Shown: in pieces, positions 1 to 6,400 of the stretch
How the letters are laid out: the number at the start of each line of letters is the position of its first letter
How positions within the stretch are numbered: position 1 is the first letter of the stretch
Assembly: GCA_015485245.1 (NCBI GenBank)
Contig: WFTY01000010.1
Span: 1-12,123 of the forward strand
Direction of reading: 5' to 3'
Source: Anaerolineales bacterium
GTDB lineage: Bacteria; Chloroflexota; Anaerolineae; Anaerolineales; UBA11858
DNA: 12,123 bases
Notes under the pieces: generated by a model
The model's database searches: none
What the model saw: the letters and a program-made list of their open reading frames with translations, nothing else
What the model was told of the DNA's origin: nothing
Translations under genes and position numbers: made by a program

Positions 1-132
1 AAAGTCCCCGTGCCCTACCAGCGCACAGTATTTCGTGATCGCCGCCGTCAACGTCGTCTTCCCATGGTCGATGTGCCCCATGGTCCCTACGTTCAGGTGC
101 GGCTTGTCGCGTACAAACGTTTCCTTTGCCAT
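1..132 (-). CDS. tuf: Translation elongation factor Tu, N-terminal 44 residues (cut by left edge)
   Basis: EF-Tu is the GTPase that delivers aminoacyl-tRNA to the ribosomal A site. Only the first 44 codons are in the window, reading leftwards from an ATG at 130-132. The visible protein begins MAKETFVRDKPHLNVGTMGH and contains the G1/P-loop HIDHGKTTLT at residues 20-29, which is diagnostic for EF-Tu. Residue 18 is Met where most EF-Tu proteins have Ile (GTIGH); this is conservative. An AGGAGA Shine-Dalgarno lies about 9 nt upstream. The gene follows fusA after a 54-bp gap with no convincing promoter or terminator, so it is probably the last or a late gene of the rpsL-rpsG-fusA-tuf operon. Identification is firm; completeness cannot be judged. 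Confidence 0.96.
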   Translation of the reverse strand, partial: MAKETFVRDKPHLNVGTMGHIDHGKTTLTAAITKYCALVGHGDF

Positions 133-141
133 AATGTACTA

Positions 142-147
142 TCTCCT
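142..147 (-). promoter_or_regulatory. Shine-Dalgarno of tuf
   Basis: The minus strand reads AGGAGA here, 9 nt before the tuf ATG. It is the strongest ribosome binding site element in the 54-bp fusA-tuf gap and supports the chosen tuf start. Confidence 0.7.
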
Positions 148-186
148 GATATTTGCTCCGTGATTAGTTCATAATTTCAGTCTGGT

Positions 187-2265
187 TCAGGCTTCGCCGC
201 GGATGATCTTTTGCGCCAGTTTCTCGGAAACAGTGGCGTAATGATCGAACTCCATGGTAAATACCCCGCGTCCCTGTGTGGCGGAACGCAACTGGGTGGC
301 GTAGCCAAACATCTCGGCCAGAGGAACCATTGCCCGCACTGCCTGTGTGCCGCCGGGACGGACTTCCATCCCCAGCACTTCGCCGCGTCGGGAATTCATC
401 TGACCAATTACATCGCCCAGGAATTCTTCGGGAGTAATAACCTCTACCTTCATGATCGGCTCTTGAAGCACCGGCCCGCCGCGCTGAACGCCATCGCGGA
501 ACGCCATGATGCCCGCGGCCTTGAAGGCCATCTCGTTTGAGTCAACCTCGTGGAATGAGCCATCGTACAGGTGCACGCGCACGTCTGTGACCGGATATCC
601 AGCCAGAACGCCCGCATCCGCGGCTTCGCGCACGCCTTTTTCAACAGCAGGGATATATTCCTTCGGAATCGCCCCACCTTTGATTTCGTCTTCAAAAATA
701 ATGCCTTCACCCGGTTCAGTAGGTTCCAGCGCCATGATGACATGCGCATACTGGCCGCGACCGCCGGTCTGCTTGACATGGCGGTACTCCACCTTTTCTA
801 CAGGACGAGTGATCGATTCGCGATATGCCACGCGTGGATTGCCCACCCGCGCCTGGACGTTGAACTCGCGCATCAAACGATCCACCAAAATTTCAAGGTG
901 CAATTCGCCCATCCCAGAGATGATCGTCTGCCCGGTTTCGTGATCAACCCGCACGCGGAAGGTGGGGTCTTCCTCCGAAAGTTTGTGCAGCGCGTCGCCC
1001 ATCTTGTCCTGATCGGACATCGTCTTAGGCTCAATCGCCACCGAGATCACTGGCTCCGGGAAGGAAATCTCTTCCAGGATCACCTGGTTGGCCGCGTCGC
1101 AAAGGGTGTCGCCCGTGAAGGAGAATTTAGGCCCCAGGATGGCGACGATATCGCCAGCCGAGGCATCGTCAATATCTTCGCGTCGATCAGCATACATCCG
1201 AATCAGGCGGCCGATGCGCTCCTTCTTCCCTTTGCTCGAATTATAAACCGAGCCCCCCTTCTTCAACCGTCCCGAATAAATGCGCACATACGCCATGCGC
1301 CCCACGTAAGGATCGGTAACGATCTTGAATACCAGCGCGCTGAGCGGATCAGTGTCCTTCGGATAGCGGACAACTTCTTCATCGCTCCCTGGTTTGCGCC
1401 CCTTAACGGGCGGAATATCCAGAGGAGAAGGCAGATACTCCACCACCGCGTCGAGCACCGGCTGAACGCCCTTGTTACGCAGTGAAGTGCCGCAAAAGAC
1501 CGGCGTCAATTGACCGGCGATCACGGCGCGACGCAAGGCGGCTTTCAATTCTGCCACCGAGATGACCTCGCCCTCGAGGTACTTCAGTGTCAGGTCGTCA
1601 TCGGTTTCGGCAATTTGTTCTACCATGCGTTCGCGCATCGCCTCGACCTGGGCTTCCAGGTCTACGGGGACCTCGGTCACCACCGGCTCTTTGCCCTGAT
1701 CGTCTTTCCAGACGATGGCCTGCCGGTCAAACAAATCTACCACGCCCTTGAACTCCGATTCCACGCCGATCGGCAACTGCACGGCCACCGGGTTGGCGCC
1801 CAGGCGCTCGCGAATCATCTGGATGGTGCGCTCATAGGAAGCCCCGACACGATCCATCTTATTGACAAAGCAAATGCGCGGCACGCCGTACAAATCCGCC
1901 TGGCGCCAGACGGTCTCACTCTGCGGCTCAACCCCTTGCACCGCATCAAAGACGACCACGCCGCCATCCAGCACGCGCAGGGAACGCTGCACCTCAGCGG
2001 TGAAATCAATATGGCCAGGCGTATCAATGATGTTAATCAGATGATCCCGCCAATCCGCCGACACCGCCGCCGAGACAATCGTAATACCACGCTCACGCTC
2101 TTGCTCCATCCAATCAGTGACGGTGGTGCCGTCGTCGACAGAGCCGAGGCGATGCGTCTTCCCTGTATAGTACAGGATGCGCTCGGTGGTTGTGGTTTTT
2201 CCGGCATCAATATGGGCAATAATGCCGATATTGCGATACCGTTCCAAAGGATACTGGCGGGCCAT
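187..2265 (-). CDS. fusA: Translation elongation factor G
   Basis: EF-G is the GTPase that drives tRNA-mRNA translocation and, with RRF, ribosome recycling in the cytoplasm. The 692-residue length is normal for the family. The G domain shows P-loop AHIDAGKT (17-24), the switch I stretch ERERGITI (56-63), DTPGH (81-85) and NKMDR (135-139). The EF-Tu-like domain II follows. Domain IV motifs KQTGGRGQYAHV and YDGSFHEVDSNEMAFKAAG are present near the C terminus. The ATG start is fixed by the conserved MARQYPLERYRNIGIIAHID N terminus. The Shine-Dalgarno in front of it is weak (AGGT, about 4 nt from the ATG), so translation may depend on coupling to rpsG, which ends 22 bp upstream. It is read in the same direction as rpsL and rpsG and belongs to that operon. 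No missing catalytic residue was seen. Confidence 0.98.
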   Translation of the reverse strand: MARQYPLERYRNIGIIAHIDAGKTTTTERILYYTGKTHRLGSVDDGTTVTDWMEQERERGITIVSAAVSADWRDHLINIIDTPGHIDFTAEVQRSLRVLDGGVVVFDAVQGVEPQSETVWRQADLYGVPRICFVNKMDRVGASYERTIQMIRERLGANPVAVQLPIGVESEFKGVVDLFDRQAIVWKDDQGKEPVVTEVPVDLEAQVEAMRERMVEQIAETDDDLTLKYLEGEVISVAELKAALRRAVIAGQLTPVFCGTSLRNKGVQPVLDAVVEYLPSPLDIPPVKGRKPGSDEEVVRYPKDTDPLSALVFKIVTDPYVGRMAYVRIYSGRLKKGGSVYNSSKGKKERIGRLIRMYADRREDIDDASAGDIVAILGPKFSFTGDTLCDAANQVILEEISFPEPVISVAIEPKTMSDQDKMGDALHKLSEEDPTFRVRVDHETGQTIISGMGELHLEILVDRLMREFNVQARVGNPRVAYRESITRPVEKVEYRHVKQTGGRGQYAHVIMALEPTEPGEGIIFEDEIKGGAIPKEYIPAVEKGVREAADAGVLAGYPVTDVRVHLYDGSFHEVDSNEMAFKAAGIMAFRDGVQRGGPVLQEPIMKVEVITPEEFLGDVIGQMNSRRGEVLGMEVRPGGTQAVRAMVPLAEMFGYATQLRSATQGRGVFTMEFDHYATVSEKLAQKIIRGEA

Positions 2266-2287
2266 ACTTACCTACACAGTCCAATCA

Positions 2288-2755
2288 TCAAACTTTGTAA
2301 TGCGAAAAGGCGCGGTTGGCCTTGGCCATGCGATGCGCTTCCTCGCGCTTGCGAACAGCCGAGCCTGTGTTGTTGGCGGCTTCTAACAGTTCATCGGCAA
2401 GCCGTTCCGAAAAAGCTTTCCCCGAACGCCCGCGAGCAGCAGCAAGAATCCAGCGGGTAGCCAGGGCAAACTGACGATCCGGCGGAACTTCCATCGGCAC
2501 CTGATAAGTGGCGCCACCAATGCGGCGGGGTTTCACTTCCATGATCGGCGAGGCGTTCTCTATCGCTTTTTCAAACACCTCCAGAGGATTCTGGCTGGTA
2601 CGCGCTTGAATAATATCGAAGGCGTCATAAACCAGCCGCGCGGCCACACTCTTCTTGCCGTTTTTCATCACGCGATTGATGAATGATTGCACTTTGACGC
2701 TGTTATAGCGCACATCGGGCGGAATCTCGCGTTTTGGCGCTCTGTTTCTTCGCAT
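2288..2755 (-). CDS. rpsG: 30S ribosomal protein S7
   Basis: S7 is the primary 16S rRNA binding protein that nucleates assembly of the 30S head. It has 155 residues, the usual length. The family signatures are visible: RRNRAPKREIPPD at the N terminus, RVMKNGKK (28-35), the IGGATYQVPMEV stretch (79-90) and the C-terminal AHRMAKANRAFSHYKV. The ATG at 2755 is preceded by GGAG at 8 nt. The gene lies 95 bp downstream of rpsL and 22 bp upstream of fusA, the classical str-operon order. In Escherichia coli S7 represses its own operon by binding the rpsL-rpsG intercistronic RNA; here that gap contains an 11-bp hairpin (separate entry). Confidence 0.98.
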   Translation of the reverse strand: MRRNRAPKREIPPDVRYNSVKVQSFINRVMKNGKKSVAARLVYDAFDIIQARTSQNPLEVFEKAIENASPIMEVKPRRIGGATYQVPMEVPPDRQFALATRWILAAARGRSGKAFSERLADELLEAANNTGSAVRKREEAHRMAKANRAFSHYKV

Positions 2756-2763
2756 TCCTATAT

Positions 2764-2767
2764 CTCC
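2764..2767 (-). promoter_or_regulatory. Shine-Dalgarno of rpsG
   Basis: The minus strand reads GGAG with 8 nt to the rpsG ATG, and a second AGGA directly abuts the start. This supports the start at 2755. Confidence 0.6.
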
Positions 2768-2801
2768 GTTTCGAACTTGACCAAAATGGCTCTAGCCTCA
2801 A

Positions 2802-2828
2802 GAATCGCCGGTTGACCACCGGCGATTC
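2802..2828 (-). promoter_or_regulatory. 11-bp hairpin between rpsL and rpsG
   Basis: Arms GAATCGCCGGT (2802-2812) and ACCGGCGATTC (2818-2828) are perfectly complementary around a 5-nt loop. No U-tract follows on either strand, so it is not a classical intrinsic terminator. Its place, in the 95-bp gap between the S12 and S7 genes, matches the site where S7 binds and represses translation in Escherichia coli. A role as S7 autoregulatory site or as an mRNA-processing or stability element is inferred; no sequence match to the E. coli site is claimed. Confidence 0.6.
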
Positions 2829-2850
2829 GAATAATTCAGCAAAAATATGG

Positions 2851-3264
2851 CTATCTCTTCTTCGTCCCGTACTTGGAACGACCCTGCTTGCGGGCGTCCA
2901 CACCCGTCGAGTCGAGGGTGCCGCGGACGATATGATAACGCACACCAGGAAGGTCTTTAACACGACCGCCGCGGATAAGGACGATGGAGTGCTCCTGAAG
3001 GTTGTGCCCCTCACCAGGGATGTAAGCCGTCACCTCAATCATATTGGTCAGGCGCACACGGGCGATCTTGCGCAAAGCCGAATTTGGCTTTTTGGGCGTC
3101 ATCGTACGCACCACGGTGCACACACCACGCTTTTGCGGCGCGCCCTTAGGTTGCCGAATACGGCGTTGCTTGTACGAGTTAAACGTATACTGCAAAGCCG
3201 GGGCTTTGCTCTTGGCCTTCTTGGTCTTGCGTCCTTTACGAACCAGTTGATTGATTGTTGGCAC
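2851..3264 (-). CDS. rpsL: 30S ribosomal protein S12
   Basis: S12 lies at the decoding centre of the 30S subunit and controls accuracy. The start is a GTG at 3262-3264, chosen because the conserved N terminus is (M)PTINQLVRKGRK and a strong GGAGG lies 5 nt upstream. This gives 137 residues. The key motif TPKKPNSALRK is at 56-66 and GRVKDLPGVRYH is near 100-111. The lysines equivalent to E. coli K42 and K87 (here K58 and K103) are present, so known streptomycin-resistance substitutions at those sites are absent. A loop insertion between SKAPALQ and PQKRGVC, compared with E. coli, is typical of many Gram-positive and related S12 proteins. The gene is first in a str operon with its own promoter at the rpoB end. 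Confidence 0.97.
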   Translation of the reverse strand: MPTINQLVRKGRKTKKAKSKAPALQYTFNSYKQRRIRQPKGAPQKRGVCTVVRTMTPKKPNSALRKIARVRLTNMIEVTAYIPGEGHNLQEHSIVLIRGGRVKDLPGVRYHIVRGTLDSTGVDARKQGRSKYGTKKR

Positions 3265-3268
3265 GTTT

Positions 3269-3274
3269 GCCTCC
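3269..3274 (-). promoter_or_regulatory. Shine-Dalgarno of rpsL, decides the GTG start
   Basis: The minus strand reads GGAGGC, with 5 nt between GGAGG and the GTG. This fixes the S12 start against an in-frame upstream ATG at 3351. The element is exactly complementary to GCCTCC in the 3' arm of the leader hairpin, so it may be masked in an alternative fold. Confidence 0.85.
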
Positions 3275-3310
3275 AGAATAATATTGCTGTACCAGTTACA
3301 TTCAACAACG

Positions 3311-3339
3311 GAGGCCATCGCTCGTGCAATGATGGCCTC
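3311..3339 (-). promoter_or_regulatory. 9-bp hairpin in the rpsL leader
   Basis: On the minus strand GAGGCCATC (3339-3331) and GATGGCCTC (3319-3311) form a perfect 9-bp stem with an 11-nt loop. It sits about 45 nt upstream of the rpsL GTG. No U-tract follows, so it is not an intrinsic terminator. Its 3' arm plus one base contains GCCTCC, complementary to the rpsL Shine-Dalgarno; the hairpin and the masking pairing exclude each other. A role as translational control element is inferred. Confidence 0.55.
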
Positions 3340-3367
3340 GCGTAATTTCATTGTCCGCTTGTTAATC

Positions 3368-3406
3368 GGGCAGGGGTGTGTGGCCTGCCCAGCCGTTTTT
3401 TGGGCA
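3368..3406 (-). promoter_or_regulatory. Overlapping, mutually exclusive hairpins in the rpsL leader
   Basis: On the minus strand three segments occur in order: TGCCCA (3406-3401), TGGGCAGG (3391-3384) and CCTGCCC (3374-3368). The first can pair with the start of the middle segment (6 bp, 9-nt loop). The last can pair with its remainder, GGGCAGG (7 bp, 9-nt loop). Both pairings use 3386-3390, so only one can form. They lie at the 5' end of the predicted rpsL transcript. Switching is inferred from the complementarity only. Confidence 0.45.
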
Positions 3407-3416
3407 ACGACCGATG

Positions 3417-3445
3417 ATTTTACCACGCTGATATATCAGCGTCAA
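3417..3445 (-). promoter_or_regulatory. Predicted sigma-70 promoter of the rpsL-rpsG-fusA-tuf operon with palindromic spacer
   Basis: On the minus strand TTGACG (3445-3440) and TAAAAT (3422-3417) are separated by exactly 17 bp, each one base from the sigma-70 consensus. The -35 overlaps the rpoB stop codon. The predicted start near 3410 gives a leader of about 145 nt. The spacer is almost entirely an 18-bp perfect palindrome (separate entry). This fits a transcription unit independent of rpoB. It was read by eye and has not been mapped. Confidence 0.7.
3425..3442. repeat. 18-bp perfect palindrome, possible operator
   Basis: ACGCTGATATATCAGCGT equals its own reverse complement. It spans from the third base of the TTGACG -35 element region across the spacer to two bases short of the -10, and touches the last base of the rpoB stop. 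A two-fold symmetric site in this position is what a dimeric repressor or spacer-binding regulator would use. As RNA at the end of the rpoB message it could also form a hairpin. Function is not established. Confidence 0.65.
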
Positions 3446-6400
3446 TGGTTTCTGCCCAGCCCCAGCAGCGAAGTTGAGGGCGTAGCCCGTTTCCTACGGC
3501 TATCATCCTTGCCAAAACGGATCACCTTTCCGGTGTCGGTGACTGCTTCCACAGCCAGGCCGAGGCTCTGAAGTTCTTTCACCAGCACCTGGAAGGATGC
3601 CGGAATGCTGGGGGCCTCCAGCGGTTCACCTTTCACAATAGCCTCATATGCCTTGACGCGCCCTTGCACGTCGTCCGACTTCACCGTGAGCATCTCTTGC
3701 AGGGTGTACGCCGCGCCATAAGCTTCCAGCGCCCATACTTCCATCTCACCGAAACGCTGACCGCCGAATTGCGCCTTCCCTCCCAACGGCTGCTGGGAAA
3801 CCAGGCTGTACGGGCCGGTCGAGCGGGCATGCACTTTATCTTCAACCAGGTGGTGCAGTTTGAGGATGGACATCACACCCACCGTCACCGGACGATCAAA
3901 AGCCTCACCCGTCTTGCCATCACGCAACACGCGCTTGCCGATGATCGGCGAAGGTTGATTGGTAAGCGAGGTAATCTCATCCGCCTTTTGGCGAAGCTCC
4001 TCGTCGCTCATCTTGTCCACGCCTTTGACCTCCTGCTGCATCAACCACAAACGCAAACAGGCTCTCACCGCGCGGGCGTCCTGCTCATCGCGCTCATCCG
4101 GCGGGAGGAGTTTATCCTCAAAAGCCAGGATAGTATCGGGGTCATAGCCATTTTCGCGCAACCACTCGCGCAAAACCGAACGACGGGCATAGGTCTCATC
4201 AGAGATCAGTTTGTAAACATCATATCCCAGTTCGCCCAGCCAGGCTTCCATATAAAGGCGGCGCACGTGATTGTCATCATCGATCATTTCCGGGTCGTAA
4301 CCCTGCTCACTCAGCCAGGCCCAACCGCGCTCGCCAACCTCTTCCCAGGCCTGATCGATCATCCAGGCGCGCGCCAGCTCAGCTTCGATCTCGTGTTCAC
4401 GAGCGCCGTCAAACACTGGCGTGATCGCCCGGAAGCCCAAACGTTGAGCCGCCCAGCCGAGATGAACTTCCAGCACCTGGCCGAGGTTCATTCGCCCAGG
4501 AACGCCGGTGGGGTTGAGCACCACATCCACGGGCGTGCCATCCTCCAGGAAAGGCATATCCTCCCGAGGCACAACCACCGAGACTACGCCCTTGTTCCCA
4601 TGACGTCCAGCGAGCTTGTCGCCGGAGGTCAGCTTGCGGCGCTGCGCCACCGAGACGCGCACCATCGTCTCCACACCCGAGGAAAGCTCCACGCCGTCAT
4701 CACGCGAGAACACCTTGACATCCACTACTTTGCCGCGCGCACCATGCGGCATGCGCAGCGAGGTATCTTTTACATCGCGAGATTTTTCGCCAAAGATCGC
4801 CCGCAACAGCCGCTCCTCGGGGGTAAGCTCCTTCTCCCCTTTGGGAGAAATCTTACCCACCAGGATATCGTTAGGGCCAACCTCGGCGCCAATGCGCACA
4901 ATGCCGGTTTCATCCAGGTCTTTGATGGCACTCTCGCCGACGTTGGGAATATCCCGGGTAATCTCTTCCGGGCCCAGGCGGGTGTCGCGAGCTTCCACCT
5001 CATATTTCTCTACGTGCACCGACGTGAAACGATCCTCCTGAACCAGGCGCTCGGAGATCACAATCGCATCCTCATAGTTGGAACCTTCCCAGGAGAGGAA
5101 AGCGACGACCACGTTCTGCCCCAGCGCAAGGTTACCATCCACCGTGGAGGAGGAATCAGCGATCACCTCACCCTTCTTGACAAGCTGGCCTTTGGTCACC
5201 GCCGGACGCTGATCCACACAAGTGCTCTGGTTCGACCGCTGATACTTACGCAGGTTATAAACGCGCTCGCCATCCTTGTGACGGATGACGATGCGCCCAC
5301 CGGTGACGGAAATCACCTCACCATCTTCTTGCGCCACAATCACCTGCCCGGAATCAATCGCCGCGGCGTATTCCATGCCGGTGGAGACGGTGGGCACCTC
5401 CGGCCGCAACAGCGGCACCGCCTGCGCCTGCATGTTAGAGCCCATCAGGGCGCGATTGGCATCATCATGCTCCAGGAATGGAATCAACGCCGCGCTGATG
5501 CCCACAATCTGCTGCGGGGCCACATCCATATAATCAATATCCTCCGCCGGAGAGAAAATAAACGACATGCGGTAGCGTGAGGAGGCGCGCCCGCGGACGA
5601 ACTCACCATACTCATTCAACGGCGAGTTCGCCTGAGCGATCACAAACTTGTCTTCTGTATCTGCCGAGAGATAAACGTACTCGTCGGTCACGAAAGGCAC
5701 AACTTTGACCTCGTCCACCTTGAGTTTGGCGATCTTCTTGGCCAGCTTCTCATCCACGCGGGTGCCGGCCGCAGCGATCACCTTTCCGGATTTCGGGTCA
5801 ACCAGGTCTTCACTCAGCGCCCGATTGACCATCAAGGGGCTATCAGGCGGCAACGCGTTCAACACTTTGCGGTAGGGTGTTTCGATGAAGCCGTACTCAT
5901 TGACAATCGCGAAAGAAGCAAAGCGGCCAATCAAACCAATGTTTGGCCCTTCGGGGGTCTCAATCGGGCAGATGCGCCCATAGTGCGATTGGTGCACATC
6001 GCGCACATCGAAGCCGGCGCGCTCGCGGCGCAAACCGCCCGGCCCCAACGCGGAGAGCGTACGTTTATGCCGCAGTTCCGCCAGCGGGTTAGTTTGATCC
6101 ATGAACTGTGAAAGCTGGCTGGAACCGTAGAACTCACGCAGAGCGGCGACCACCGGCCGCACATTAACCAGGCTGACCGGGGTCAGGTTTTCCTTCTCGC
6201 GGATGGACATGCGCTCCTTGACCACGCGCTCCATGCGGCGCAGGCCAATGCGCAACTTATTCTGAATCAACTCGCCTACGGTCTTGGTGCGACGGTTCCC
6301 TAAATGGTCGATATCATCGGGGTCGGCCGCGCCGTTGTTGATGGCGATCATATGGCGCACCAAATGGACGATATCCCACTTGGTGATAGTGCGGCGCTCG

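Noticed and set aside
571..2460. Large plus-strand frames opposite fusA and rpsG
   Set aside because: They are antisense shadows of conserved EF-G and S7 coding sequence without start signals or domains.
3265..3351. N-terminally extended S12 starting at an in-frame ATG at 3351 (or further up at 3426)
   Set aside because: S12 is conserved from PTINQL onward, the GTG at 3264 has a GGAGG at 5 nt, and the extra residues would be read across the leader hairpin.
3368..3400. Plus-strand intrinsic terminator (GC stem followed by TTTTTT)
   Set aside because: No plus-strand gene lies upstream, the T-run is 5 nt from the stem, and the region is better read as the minus-strand rpsL leader.
3664..5580. 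638-codon open frame on the plus strand opposite rpoB
   Set aside because: It is antisense to highly conserved RpoB sequence, has no family resemblance and is His/Arg/Leu rich, as expected from the complement of high-GC codon use.
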